In this document: positions 43,624-52,021 of the stretch, one piece after another | Numbering within the stretch: the stretch's first letter is position 1 | Layout of the letters: the number at the start of each line of letters is the position of its first letter | Notes under the pieces: model-generated | What the model saw: only the letters and a program-made list of their open reading frames with translations | Databases searched by the model: none | Told to the model about the DNA's origin: nothing | Assembly: GCA_963519075.1 (NCBI GenBank) | Contig: CAUQMH010000002.1 | Coordinates: forward strand, 1 to 64,000 | DNA from: JABCPE02 sp963519075 | GTDB taxonomy: Bacteria; Bacteroidota; Bacteroidia; Flavobacteriales; Weeksellaceae | Direction: 5' to 3' | DNA: 64,000 bases | Position numbers and translations under genes: made by a program

Positions 43624-44259
43624 TTATTCTTTTCTTTCTTCTTTGGACAAATAGAATTTAGGCATTTCCCACTGATATCTCACCGCGAGAGTTCTCACCG
43701 CTACAATCAGCAAAATAGTAGAAACATGCACCATAATATACGGCATAGAAGTGTATCTATACAACACCAAAAACAAAACTCCGCCCACAATACACGCCGT
43801 AGCGTAGATTTCTTTTCTCAAAACCAAAGGAATTCTATTGAGCAAAATATCTCTAAAAATCCCACCAAAACAACCTGTGATAACCCCCAAAGTGAGAGAA
43901 ATAATCGTACCGTGCTCGGCATTCAGCCCTTTCTGAATCCCCATAATGGTAAAAAGCCCAAGCCCAAAGCTGTCAAAAATAAACAGCGGTGTTTCGAATT
44001 TTTTCTCAAAAACCTTTACCAGCATCGCAAAGATACTCGCTAAAAAAACCACCGTGCAGCTGAACATATCTTTCATCCAGAAGACAGGAACTTCCAGCAA
44101 TAAATCCCGCAAAGTCCCTCCACCAAAGGAAGTAACGAAAGACACTATAAGCACACCGAAAGGGTCTAATCTTTTCTCTATCGCAGCAAAAGCCCCAGAC
44201 ATCGAGAAAGATACCAACCCCAAAAGTTCAATTATGAAATTAAAATTTTCATACAACAT
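43624..44259 (-). CDS. TRIC/UPF0126-family membrane protein
   Basis: A 211-residue inner-membrane protein with about seven helices in two similar halves. The first has LVSFSMSGAFAAIEKRLDPFGVLIVSFVTSFGGGTLRDLLL, the second LGVITGCFGGIFRDILLNRIPLVLRKEIYATACIVGGVLF. The paired GGG-x-x-RD and GG-x-x-RD motifs define UPF0126 (YicG/YadS). Structures place this family with trimeric cation (TRIC) channels, while some members are annotated as glycine transporters, so the cargo is open. It is co-directional with tatD and trpS. Confidence 0.9.
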   Translation of the reverse strand: MLYENFNFIIELLGLVSFSMSGAFAAIEKRLDPFGVLIVSFVTSFGGGTLRDLLLEVPVFWMKDMFSCTVVFLASIFAMLVKVFEKKFETPLFIFDSFGLGLFTIMGIQKGLNAEHGTIISLTLGVITGCFGGIFRDILLNRIPLVLRKEIYATACIVGGVLFLVLYRYTSMPYIMVHVSTILLIVAVRTLAVRYQWEMPKFYLSKEERKE

Positions 44260-44283
44260 AAATCAACATTTTATTTTTAAAAC

Positions 44284-44315
44284 AATAACCACACAAAACG
44301 AGTCCGTGTGGCAAA
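44284..44315 (-). terminator. possible terminator downstream of coaD
   Basis: CCACAC (44289-44294) pairs with GTGTGG (44306-44311). Read leftward it is followed by TTATTGTTTT, a fair but imperfect T tract. Confidence 0.4.
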
Positions 44316-44343
44316 AATCAAGTTTCTATGACCGACCTTCTTC

Positions 44344-44805
44344 CTACACCCTCACTGCATCTGGAACGAACAAAGTATAGTCACCACCTAGCGAAATAAT
44401 CTCCCTGACACTGCTGCTGCTGATGAACGATTTAGCCGAGGAAGTCAGCAGGAAAATCGTTTCTATCTTGTTCTCCAAAGTAAGCGTCCTATTGATATGC
44501 ACGATAGCTTTTTCAAACTCAAAGTCGGCAGGATTTCTAAGCCCTCTGATGATGAAATTCACATTTCTCTTTCGGCAGTAGTCCACCGTAAGCCCCTCAA
44601 AAGAGTCAATCTCCACATTAGGAAAATCCCTAAAAGTATTTCTCAAAAACTCTTTTCTCTGCTCCAGAGAAAACATATATTTTTTCTGCACATTATGCCC
44701 GATGGCGATGATGATTTTATCAAAAAGTTTCGTCGCCCTTTCTACAATATCATAATGTCCCAAGGTAACAGGGTCAAAAGACCCAGGGAATACCGCTGTT
44801 TTCAT
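44344..44805 (-). CDS. coaD: phosphopantetheine adenylyltransferase
   Basis: A 153-residue nucleotidyltransferase for the fourth step of coenzyme A synthesis, joining ATP and 4'-phosphopantetheine. AVFPGSFDPVTLGHYDIVERA (3-23) has the T-x-G-H active-site motif. GLRNPADFEFE near 88-98 and SSSVREI near 127-133 are the conserved substrate and ATP-binding blocks. Its length is normal. It follows a short unknown gene by 25 bases. Confidence 0.97.
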   Translation of the reverse strand: MKTAVFPGSFDPVTLGHYDIVERATKLFDKIIIAIGHNVQKKYMFSLEQRKEFLRNTFRDFPNVEIDSFEGLTVDYCRKRNVNFIIRGLRNPADFEFEKAIVHINRTLTLENKIETIFLLTSSAKSFISSSSVREIISLGGDYTLFVPDAVRV

Positions 44806-44830
44806 TGTTTATTTTTAGTCTTCTTAAATA

Positions 44831-45127
44831 TTATTCACTTCCCTTATAGCTTTCATTAGCAAAATCAATATTTCTGCACGGATACCAACCCACCATCATA
44901 TCCATCACTTCTTCCAAAGTCTCTATAAGGTGTTCATCTGTCCCATCGTTCTGTAATTCAACATCACTTTCGAGGTATATTTGATAGATTTCCTTCTCTG
45001 AAAACCCTTCCGCATACAACCACAATGCAAAGTTTCTGAGTTTTTCCACCGCATCCTGCTCAAAGAGAAGTCGTTTTATCTTCTCTTTTACTTCATCTCT
45101 CTTTTGCGTTTCGTTACCCATCATCAT
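44831..45127 (-). CDS. 98-residue acidic protein of unknown function
   Basis: I do not recognise this family. The protein is acidic, soluble and helix-rich: a charged N-terminal helix (KRDEVKEKIKRLLFEQDAVEK), then LWLYAEGFSEKEIYQIYLE, then an acidic helix LIETLEEVMDMMVGW. Three ATG codons in a row start it, so the exact start within six bases is uncertain. It has ordinary codon use and lies between coaD and an unknown secreted-protein gene on the same strand, 25 and 21 bases apart, so it is likely a real operon member. Confidence 0.65.
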   Translation of the reverse strand: MMMGNETQKRDEVKEKIKRLLFEQDAVEKLRNFALWLYAEGFSEKEIYQIYLESDVELQNDGTDEHLIETLEEVMDMMVGWYPCRNIDFANESYKGSE

Positions 45128-45148
45128 TACTTATTTCCTCAGTGTTTT

Positions 45149-45634
45149 CTATCGAGTTTGATTTGATTTTTCGTAAAACTGCTTCAAATTATCCAAATTC
45201 ACGCTGCAGTCTTTATTAAAAACATTATTGGCTACTAAGTTTTCCATCAAGCGTGTTGCTCCAGTTACTTTTGGGTTTCTGTAAGCTTTTTTACCAATGA
45301 TATTAAAATCTACAATACCTTTCCAGTTTCCTGCTTCGTCTTTCTTCGCTACCCCAAAGAATAAAAGTTCTCCTTTCAGAGATTTTATTTCATAGGAATA
45401 AGGCACCAGACCATATTCTGTTTGCTTTTCTTCGCCTTCATTATCCACATCATTTAGAGTTAATAAAAAACACATTTTTTTATCCAAATATATTTCATCT
45501 GGCTCCACTCTTACTTCTTTAGCGGTATTCTTTGTTTTCGGAAGATTTAGTTTTAGCTCGGTATACAGATCTTCTTCTGTTTGCGCAGAGAAAAACAAAG
45601 GAAACGAAAGCGCTAGCAACCAAAGTGTTTTCAT
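45149..45634 (-). CDS. secreted protein of unknown function
   Basis: A 161-residue exported protein with signal peptide MKTLWLLALSFPLFFSAQ and predicted cleavage after FSAQ. The mature part is a mix of strands and charged residues with no recognised domain. It has a single internal Cys in KKMCFLLTL and another in NKDCSVNL near the C-terminus, which could form a disulfide in the periplasm. It starts 12 bases after ddl, so it probably shares its transcript. A periplasmic location is the only solid inference. Confidence 0.65.
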   Translation of the reverse strand: MKTLWLLALSFPLFFSAQTEEDLYTELKLNLPKTKNTAKEVRVEPDEIYLDKKMCFLLTLNDVDNEGEEKQTEYGLVPYSYEIKSLKGELLFFGVAKKDEAGNWKGIVDFNIIGKKAYRNPKVTGATRLMENLVANNVFNKDCSVNLDNLKQFYEKSNQTR

Positions 45635-45646
45635 AATTTTTATGTT

Positions 45647-46633
45647 TTAATGTTTATTTAGGGCTTTTTCTACCTCATTTCCGCACAAATTTTTGATGGA
45701 GATTCCGTAGATTTTCGCCTGTTGCGGCAGGATACTTGCGGGAGAAAAACCTGGGTTGGTATTCATTTCCAGCATGTAAGGCGTTCCGTTCATAATGATG
45801 TATTCCGAACGAGAAAAACCACTCATTCCCAATGATTTATAGGCTTTCTTCGCAATTTCTTCTACTTTTAGTCTTGTCGGCTCATCTATTCTGGCAGGTG
45901 TAATTTCCTGTGAAGCACCTTCATACTTAGCTTCATAGTCGAAGAAATCATTTTCGGAAACGATTTCCGTAATTCCCAAAATGGTAATTTCACCTTTATA
46001 ATCTACCACTCCTACTGAAACTTCCATTCCATCCAAAAAGCTCTCTATGAGCACCTCATCATCTTCGTGGAAGGCTTTTTCCAGAGCGGCTTTGAACTCA
46101 GATTTTTCTTTCACTTTTGAAATTCCCAAACTAGAACCAGACTGATTTGGTTTTACAAAACAAGGAAGCCCAAGTTCAGAGATAATTTCATCTTCACTGA
46201 AAGCATCGCCTTTTCTCAAATAAATACTCTTCGCCGAAGGAATTCCATATTTAGAAAGTACCGCCAGAGTATCTTTTTTATTGAATGTCAATGCACTTTG
46301 GTAAAAATCACAGCCCGTATATCTCTGTCCCACAGCATCCCAATACGCCTGTAAAAGCCCGTTTTCACCAGGTGTTCCGTGAATGGTATTGAAACAAACA
46401 TCAAATTTCAGCTTTGTTCCATCGGCAAGTTTTACCGAGAAATCGGCTTTGTCTATTGGGAATTTTTCATCATTATCATCCACAAAAAACCAGCCTTCTT
46501 TCAAGACATGAACCCTATAAACATTGTATAAATCTCTGTCCAATTCATCAAAAATAAGCTGACCGCTTTTCAGCGAAACGATATACTCATCGGAAAAACC
46601 GCCCATTACCACGGCGACATTCTTTTTATTCAT
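45647..46633 (-). CDS. ddl: D-alanine--D-alanine ligase
   Basis: A 328-residue ATP-grasp enzyme that makes the D-Ala-D-Ala end of peptidoglycan precursors. VVMGGFSDEYIVSLKSG (8-24) is the family N-terminus with the D-Ala-binding Glu. FNTIHGTPGENGLLQAYWD (about 81-99) is the second block, CFVKPNQSGSSLGISKV (about 155-171) the ATP loop, and EMNTNPGFSPAS near 292 the metal and product site. Length is normal. It is divergent from the amgK-like gene, with its -7 box at 46651. Confidence 0.96.
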   Translation of the reverse strand: MNKKNVAVVMGGFSDEYIVSLKSGQLIFDELDRDLYNVYRVHVLKEGWFFVDDNDEKFPIDKADFSVKLADGTKLKFDVCFNTIHGTPGENGLLQAYWDAVGQRYTGCDFYQSALTFNKKDTLAVLSKYGIPSAKSIYLRKGDAFSEDEIISELGLPCFVKPNQSGSSLGISKVKEKSEFKAALEKAFHEDDEVLIESFLDGMEVSVGVVDYKGEITILGITEIVSENDFFDYEAKYEGASQEITPARIDEPTRLKVEEIAKKAYKSLGMSGFSRSEYIIMNGTPYMLEMNTNPGFSPASILPQQAKIYGISIKNLCGNEVEKALNKH

Positions 46634-46650
46634 AACTCTTACAATTTAGG

Positions 46651-46658
46651 CAAAATTA
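46651..46658 (-). promoter_or_regulatory. -7 box of ddl
   Basis: The minus strand reads TAATTTTG followed by C, 17 bases before the ddl ATG. Confidence 0.5.
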
Positions 46659-46699
46659 ACAAAAACTTTTTATTCACCTACGCTGTCTGATAAATTCTT

Positions 46700-46707
46700 T
46701 AACTTTG
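46700..46707 (+). promoter_or_regulatory. -7 box of the amgK-like gene
   Basis: TAACTTTG ends 19 bases before the ATG at 46726. It lies inside a longer reading frame that would start at TTG 46705, which argues for the ATG start. Confidence 0.5.
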
Positions 46708-46725
46708 TGGCTAAAAGAATTTTTT

Positions 46726-47742
46726 ATGCATCTATCCACCGCAAAAACTTTTTTTGAGAAATTCACAGGCTCTCCTGCTGCTGATTTTCAGGTATTACAG
46801 CAGAGCGGCTCATCGAGAGTCAATTCCATCGGAAAGTCTCATAATCAGGAATTTATCATCACCTACAACGAAAACATCAGAGAAAACGAGGCTTTTCTTT
46901 ATCTCTCGGAAGAGTTTTCTGCATTAAAGCTAAACACGCCTAAAATCTTGGCTGTCAATGAAGAAAAAACACTTTATGTTCAAGAGTTTTTGGGCAAAAA
47001 TACTTTGTCTGAAATCATCTCTGCCGAAGGGCACAGCGAAAGGGTAAAATCATTAGTGAAACAAACCTTGGAAAAGCTATTCATTCTACAACAAAAAACC
47101 GAAGGGAAAATAGATTTCCACAGAACTTTCGAATACGAAGCCTATGATAATCTACCTATTACACATGATTTATATTATTTTAAAAATTTCATGGTGGATG
47201 TCTTGGAATTACCTTATCACAAAAGTTCTCTGCTAAAAGAGTTTCAAACCTTGACAACTAAAATAGAAAACCTCACTCCTAAAACAATCATGCTGAGGGA
47301 TTTCCAATCGAGAAATATTTTAGTAAATGAAGAAAACCAAGTGTTTTTCATTGATTATCAATCTGCTATGCTAGGGCCCGCGGTCTATGATGTGGTTTCT
47401 TTTTTATTCCAAGCAAAAGCCAACTTCCCTGCCGAATGGAAAACAGAAATGCTGGATTTTTATTTTAGTCTTTGGGACAGCGAAACACAGCCTGCGCTGA
47501 AAGAAGCTCTTCCCTACTGCCAGCTTATCAGATTTTTGCAAGTGCTTGGTGCTTATGGTTTTAGAGGACTTATTCAGCGGAAAGCTCATTTCCTATCAAG
47601 CATCGGACAGGGAATAAAAAACCTAACTGATTTTTCTAAAAACTGGCAGGAAAACACCGCTTTTCCAGAGCTTTACTCTGTCATAGAAAAACTCAATGAA
47701 CCAGACACTCAGAAGAAGATAAATGCTCTGATTTCTGGGTGA
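46726..47742 (+). CDS. sugar kinase of the APH fold, AmgK-like (MurNAc/GlcNAc anomeric kinase)
   Basis: A 338-residue aminoglycoside-phosphotransferase-fold kinase from the ATG at 46726. MLRDFQSRNILV (about 190-201) is the catalytic loop with Asp and Asn, in the RD-x-x-SRN form seen in AmgK and not the HGD form of true APH enzymes. FFIDYQSAMLGPAVYDVVSFL follows and holds the metal Asp. AmgK phosphorylates the anomeric carbon of MurNAc in the cell-wall recycling route that MurU completes. A MurU-like gene is three genes downstream, which supports this reading. It is not an antibiotic-resistance gene on present evidence. Confidence 0.78.
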   Translation: MHLSTAKTFFEKFTGSPAADFQVLQQSGSSRVNSIGKSHNQEFIITYNENIRENEAFLYLSEEFSALKLNTPKILAVNEEKTLYVQEFLGKNTLSEIISAEGHSERVKSLVKQTLEKLFILQQKTEGKIDFHRTFEYEAYDNLPITHDLYYFKNFMVDVLELPYHKSSLLKEFQTLTTKIENLTPKTIMLRDFQSRNILVNEENQVFFIDYQSAMLGPAVYDVVSFLFQAKANFPAEWKTEMLDFYFSLWDSETQPALKEALPYCQLIRFLQVLGAYGFRGLIQRKAHFLSSIGQGIKNLTDFSKNWQENTAFPELYSVIEKLNEPDTQKKINALISG

Positions 47743-47766
47743 AAATTCTTTTTATTTTAAGATTTG

Positions 47767-47774
47767 TAAATTTG
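47767..47774 (+). promoter_or_regulatory. -7 box of the rapZ-C-like gene
   Basis: TAAATTTG followed by C lies 16 bases before the ATG at 47791, so this gene may be transcribed separately from the kinase gene. Confidence 0.45.
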
Positions 47775-47790
47775 CGAGAATTATTTCATT

Positions 47791-48201
47791 ATGCTACATG
47801 TCGATATTTATAGTTTTTCTTACAAGAAAAGCGGAATCCCAAAGGACAACACAGACAATGGCGGTGGATTTGTTTTTGACTGCCGTGGAATCCTAAATCC
47901 AGGACGAATTGATGAATACAAGCCTCAGACAGGAGCTGATTTAGCTGTGCAGGAATATTTGGAAGAAAAAACCCAAATGCCAGATTTCCTAAATTCAGTC
48001 AAAAGCTTGATTTCCATATCTGTGGACAACTATATAGAGCGAGGATTTGAGCATCTTCAGATTTCCTTTGGCTGCACTGGCGGACAGCACCGCTCGGTTT
48101 ATTCAGCGATAAAAATAGGAGAATTTTTACAACACAAATACGCTGATAAAGTAAGTGTAAAGGTCACTCACAATGAACAACCTCAGCTAAATCAAATTTA
48201 G
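47791..48201 (+). CDS. RapZ C-terminal-domain protein
   Basis: A 136-residue protein that corresponds only to the C-terminal half of RapZ. The N-terminal P-loop ATPase half is absent. VDIYSFSYKKSGIP near the start, FVFDCRGILNPGR (about 27-39) and SFGCTGGQHRSVYSA (about 91-105) are the conserved blocks of this domain. In E. coli the C-terminal domain binds glucosamine-6-phosphate and a small RNA to control amino-sugar synthesis. Its place between a MurNAc kinase-like gene and a MurU-like gene suggests an amino-sugar role here too. Confidence 0.85.
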   Translation: MLHVDIYSFSYKKSGIPKDNTDNGGGFVFDCRGILNPGRIDEYKPQTGADLAVQEYLEEKTQMPDFLNSVKSLISISVDNYIERGFEHLQISFGCTGGQHRSVYSAIKIGEFLQHKYADKVSVKVTHNEQPQLNQI

Positions 48202-48203
48202 TC

Positions 48204-50018
48204 ATGCAGTTTAGAAATGATATTCAAGGCTTAAGAGCAATCGCCTTTTTACTTGTTTTTATTTTCCACCTTAATAACCGTTGGTTATCAGGAGGTTTCC
48301 TCGGCGTGGATTTATTTTTTGTAATTTCAGGGTATTTGATGACCACGATAACAATAAATGATATTGAAAAAAATAAATTTTCATTCATCACCTTCTTTGA
48401 AAAAAGGTTCAAAAGGATTTTACCTGCCTATTTATTTTTTCTGCTGATTATTTCCATTTTGGGAAGTCTTACCTTTATTTATACAGATATTTACAAGCTA
48501 AGACTTTCTATAATTAAGGCTATAAAATTTATTTCTAATCTATATTTTTCAACTGGAGATTCTTATTTCGGAGCCAAACTTAGTGAAAATCCTCTCCTTC
48601 ACACTTGGTCTTTATCTATAGAAATGCAGTTTTATTTGATTCTGCCGTTTGTTTTAGTTTTTTTCAAAAAACATCTACTTCCTATTTTTATTACTCTCAT
48701 TATCATTATCACAGCTTATTCAACATACGAAATTTTCTTTACGGATAACCAGCAAAATATCTACTTTTCGTTAATTAGTAGAATTCCCGAATTTTTGATT
48801 GGTTCAGTTTATTCTATTGTTTTCAAAAATGGTTTAGATTTCTCGAGACAAAAGAATAGTGTCATAGCCATTTGCTCTTTTTTAGCTCTGATTATCTGTT
48901 CATTTTATTACACAGAAGAAACGCCTTTTCCTGGTATTTTGGCGCTAATCCCATGCATAGCAGGAGCAAATATTTTAGTATTAAAAAATAATACTATCTC
49001 TGATATTCTATCCAATAAAGTTCTCGTATACATCGGAGAACTCTCATATTCCTTGTATCTGTGGCATTGGGGAATCATAGCACTTATCCGTTATATCAAT
49101 GGAGTTTATGAGCTAACTCCTACTGAGGTTATTTTCATTATAATTTTAACATTTGCAATATCTTGGTTTTCTTATAACTTTTTAGAAAACAGATTTAGAA
49201 AAACGAAAATTTCTATTTTCCTGCTAATTTTTATTCCTATTTATCTTGGAATTTATGTTTTTGTGATGAAAATGGAAAAAGTTACAGAATACAAAAAACT
49301 GCCTGATATATACACAAAACCTATTTTTGGAATGTCATCTCATGGCACCAAAAATATTGAAAAGTTTGGGGATGCATCTAAAAATGACAGCATCATCCTT
49401 ATTGGTGACAGCAACGCCCTAGTTCTCAAAGCTTTCCTTGACCAAATTGGAAAAAAACATCATTTTTCGTTCAGAACCCTTACTTGTGATACTTATCCAG
49501 CAATCAAAGGAATTAGACAAGAAGAAATCCCTGTTGAAAAAATCAAATTCTATAATTCTTCTCAAGAATTAATCATCCCTACACAAAAAATGATCGATGA
49601 AAGTAAAATCATTATCATCAATAGTTCAGGATTTGAACGGCTGCCTTCCATGAAAACATCTCTAGAAAACTTAGCCAAAAACCTCAGAAAAGACCAAAGA
49701 TTAGTATTGATAAACACTTTTCCTTCGTTCAATAGACATCCTTTAAGGTCTTATGATACTTTTCTACCTATCGGAAGAGAACTGAAATTAGAACATTCTG
49801 ATAAGAACAAAAAAATCTTAGAAGAAATTGCAAAAAAATACGAAAATGTACATATCTATGATGTATCCAAAAGTAAAATTTTCAATAATACTCCTGGCTA
49901 TATCAATGATACAATTGCTTACTATGATGCTGGACACCTGAACCTATATGGCTCACGAAAATTAGCCGATGATTTAGGTAGTGATTTTATAACCTTTTTG
50001 AATAAAATAAAATTATGA
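48204..50018 (+). CDS. OafA/YrhL-type acyltransferase with SGNH domain
   Basis: A 604-residue inner-membrane O-acyltransferase. Residues 1 to about 355 are the acyltransferase-3 domain: LRAIAFLLVFIFHLN near 10-24 with the catalytic His, LGVDLFFVISGYLM near 34-47, HTWSLSIEMQFY near 132-143, about ten helices in all. The C-terminal periplasmic part is an SGNH domain: LIGDSNALVLKA near 397 (Ser nucleophile) and DAGHLNLYGSRKLA near 573 (Asp and His). This pairing acetylates surface sugars such as O-antigen or peptidoglycan. It starts 2 bases after rapZ-C and overlaps the MurU-like gene by 4 bases. Confidence 0.9.
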   Translation: MQFRNDIQGLRAIAFLLVFIFHLNNRWLSGGFLGVDLFFVISGYLMTTITINDIEKNKFSFITFFEKRFKRILPAYLFFLLIISILGSLTFIYTDIYKLRLSIIKAIKFISNLYFSTGDSYFGAKLSENPLLHTWSLSIEMQFYLILPFVLVFFKKHLLPIFITLIIIITAYSTYEIFFTDNQQNIYFSLISRIPEFLIGSVYSIVFKNGLDFSRQKNSVIAICSFLALIICSFYYTEETPFPGILALIPCIAGANILVLKNNTISDILSNKVLVYIGELSYSLYLWHWGIIALIRYINGVYELTPTEVIFIIILTFAISWFSYNFLENRFRKTKISIFLLIFIPIYLGIYVFVMKMEKVTEYKKLPDIYTKPIFGMSSHGTKNIEKFGDASKNDSIILIGDSNALVLKAFLDQIGKKHHFSFRTLTCDTYPAIKGIRQEEIPVEKIKFYNSSQELIIPTQKMIDESKIIIINSSGFERLPSMKTSLENLAKNLRKDQRLVLINTFPSFNRHPLRSYDTFLPIGRELKLEHSDKNKKILEEIAKKYENVHIYDVSKSKIFNNTPGYINDTIAYYDAGHLNLYGSRKLADDLGSDFITFLNKIKL

Positions 50019-50728
50019 AAGCTTTTATATTCGCGGCAGGAAAAGGGACAAGATTAAAACCTTTCACAGACAAACACCCAAAGGCTCTGGCTAAGGTAAA
50101 TAACATCACCCTTTTGGAGAGAAATATCAAATTTCTGCAGTCTTTCGGGATTAACGATTTTATTATTAATATTCATCATTTCGGAGAGCAGATTGTTGAT
50201 TTTCTGAAAGAAAACAATAATTTTGACGCTAAAATAGAAATCTCCGACGAGTCCGAAGAACTTCTGGAAACAGGCGGCGCTTTGGTCTTTGCCAAAGAAC
50301 TTTTGAAACAGGAAGAGCATTTTTTAATCATGAATGCTGATATTTTGACCAATCTAAACATCGGCGATTTCATTGATTTTCATTTAAAATCCAATAACTT
50401 GGTTACTTTGGCCGTTTCGGACAGAAAAAGCTCGCGAAAACTGCTTTTTGACAGCGCAATGACCCTGCAAGGCTGGCGTAATGAGAAAACAGGTGAAGAA
50501 ATCTTTGGAAACACTTATAAAAATCTAAAACCATTGGCTTTCAGTGGAATACATTGTATTAATTCTAATTTACTGAAACTTTTCACCCGCCGTGGCAAAT
50601 TCTCCATTATGGAGGAATATTTAGACCTGATGAAAGACTATATTATCAAAGGATACAAACATGATGCTTTACTGATAGATGTGGGAAAACCAGAATCCAT
50701 CGGCGAAGCAGAAAAATATTTTAAATAA
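50015..50728 (+). CDS. nucleotidyltransferase, MurU-like (MurNAc-1-phosphate uridylyltransferase)
   Basis: A 237-residue NTP-transferase. AFIFAAGKGTRLKPFTDKHPKAL (about 3-25) is the nucleotide-binding signature. SEELLETGGALVFAKELL (about 78-95) binds the base, and IMNADILTNLN near 107 carries the metal Asp. The small size and the downstream position from an AmgK-like kinase fit MurU, which makes UDP-MurNAc from MurNAc-1-phosphate and bypasses de novo synthesis. A sugar-1-phosphate nucleotidyltransferase for another sugar is possible. It overlaps the acyltransferase gene by 4 bases. Confidence 0.82.
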   Translation: MKAFIFAAGKGTRLKPFTDKHPKALAKVNNITLLERNIKFLQSFGINDFIINIHHFGEQIVDFLKENNNFDAKIEISDESEELLETGGALVFAKELLKQEEHFLIMNADILTNLNIGDFIDFHLKSNNLVTLAVSDRKSSRKLLFDSAMTLQGWRNEKTGEEIFGNTYKNLKPLAFSGIHCINSNLLKLFTRRGKFSIMEEYLDLMKDYIIKGYKHDALLIDVGKPESIGEAEKYFK

Positions 50729-50730
50729 AA

Positions 50731-51432
50731 ATGGAAGAAGAAATTTTAAGAGAAAGTTTTAGACAAAAAACTTGGAGCGAGCAGGCCACCAAAGACAGCT
50801 GGATGGTCTTTAAGATAATGGGAGAAATAGTCTCTGGTTATGAAAAAATGCAGAAAATGGGACCTTGCGTGTCTATTTTTGGGTCTGCAAGGATAAAACC
50901 AGACACCAAATATTACAAGATGACAGAGGAAATTGCCAAAAAAATCACAGAACTGGGGTTTGGAGTCATCACTGGCGGCGGCCCAGGAATCATGGAAGCT
51001 GGAAACAAAGGCGCCAAAGAAAGCGGAGGAAAATCCATCGGTCTTAATATAGAACTACCTTTCGAGCAGCACCTGAATCCTTATATAGACAAATTATACA
51101 GCATGGAGTTTGACTATTTTTTCATTAGAAAACTCATGTTTATAAAATACTCACAAGGATTTATCGTGATGCCTGGCGGTTTTGGGACTTTGGATGAACT
51201 TTCAGAGGCTTTGACGCTGATTCAGACTGGGAAAATCGGCAGATTTCCTATCGTTTTGGTTGGTTCAGAGTTTTGGAATGGGCTGTTAGATTGGTTCAAA
51301 AATACTTTGCTGGAAATGGAATTAATTTCGGAAGAAAATTTTTCTCTTTTCAGAGTGGTAGACACCGCTGACGAGGCTGTTTCACACATTAAGGCCTTCT
51401 ATGACAAGTACTCCATTCATGAGAATTTCTAA
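50731..51432 (+). CDS. LOG-family protein (TIGR00730)
   Basis: A 233-residue Rossmann-fold protein. GGGPGIMEAGNKGAKESGG near 86-104 and MPGGFGTLDELSEALT near 147-162 are the PGGxGTxxE and nucleotide-binding signatures of the LONELY GUY family. Members cleave ribose-phosphate from nucleoside monophosphates, releasing adenine-type bases. The physiological substrate in this organism is not readable. It begins 2 bases after the MurU-like gene and so is probably the last gene of that operon or the one before the DUF6702 gene. Confidence 0.9.
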   Translation: MEEEILRESFRQKTWSEQATKDSWMVFKIMGEIVSGYEKMQKMGPCVSIFGSARIKPDTKYYKMTEEIAKKITELGFGVITGGGPGIMEAGNKGAKESGGKSIGLNIELPFEQHLNPYIDKLYSMEFDYFFIRKLMFIKYSQGFIVMPGGFGTLDELSEALTLIQTGKIGRFPIVLVGSEFWNGLLDWFKNTLLEMELISEENFSLFRVVDTADEAVSHIKAFYDKYSIHENF

Positions 51433-51475
51433 GTTTGGCACGGCTTTTGCCTTTATTTAACAAAATTTTAAGATT

Positions 51476-51955
51476 ATGATTACTAAAAAGAAAGTCAGTC
51501 TTGTTGGATTTTTTGTAATGCTGCTTATGGTAATGAGCTTTGCTGTGAGCCAGTTCCAATCTTCATTGACTAAAGTAGACTATGTGGAGGGAAGCAAAAC
51601 TTTAAAATTTACCACCAAGGTAAGCACAGAGCAAATTGCAAATGCACTAAAGGTAAATGCTAGTTCTGCAGGCTTTAATGCTGAAGTAGCAAAATATATT
51701 GGCAAAAATTTCTCAGTAGCCGTGAATGGAGAAAACAAATCTCTAAAAGTTACTGGTAGCCAAGTAAACGGAGAGACAGTGTTTATTTATTTTGAAGTAG
51801 ATGGTGTGGCGAGTATTTCCACATTAAAAATTAAGAACAACATTCTGCTGGATGTGTATCCTAAACAGCTAAACCTAGTGAACATCGCCTACAAAGGAAG
51901 TCAGAAAAACATGACCTTCCAGCGTGGGAAAGAGACCGCAGAAGTATCTTTCTAG
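51476..51955 (+). CDS. DUF6702-like exported protein
   Basis: A 159-residue protein with a single N-terminal hydrophobic segment (about 9-28, probably a signal peptide or anchor). The mature part is beta-rich: SLTKVDYVEGSKTLKFTTKV, then GKNFSVAVNGENKSLKVTG, ending in a KETAEVSF strand. It resembles the small Bacteroidota DUF6702 family (a roughly 160-residue exported domain of unknown function) at the SLTKVDY start and the central F-x-V-x-x-NG strand. The match is by pattern only. It follows the LOG gene by 43 bases and ends at a strong terminator. Confidence 0.6.
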   Translation: MITKKKVSLVGFFVMLLMVMSFAVSQFQSSLTKVDYVEGSKTLKFTTKVSTEQIANALKVNASSAGFNAEVAKYIGKNFSVAVNGENKSLKVTGSQVNGETVFIYFEVDGVASISTLKIKNNILLDVYPKQLNLVNIAYKGSQKNMTFQRGKETAEVSF

Positions 51956-51980
51956 GAACGAAATTGTTATATTATTTAGT

Positions 51981-52011
51981 GTAAAGTCCTGCAAAAATGC
52001 AGGATTTTTTA
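51981..52011 (+). terminator. terminator after the DUF6702-like gene
   Basis: TCCTGCA (51987-51993) pairs with TGCAGGA (51998-52004) around a 4-base loop, followed by six Ts. Confidence 0.85.
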
Positions 52012-52021
52012 TTTCTGTGAT

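Noticed and set aside
46705..46725. Upstream TTG extension of the AmgK-like gene
   Set aside because: It would begin inside the -7 box, before the probable transcription start.
46726..47742. Aminoglycoside resistance phosphotransferase
   Set aside because: The catalytic loop is the RD-x-x-SRN form of AmgK-type sugar kinases and a MurU-like partner is nearby.
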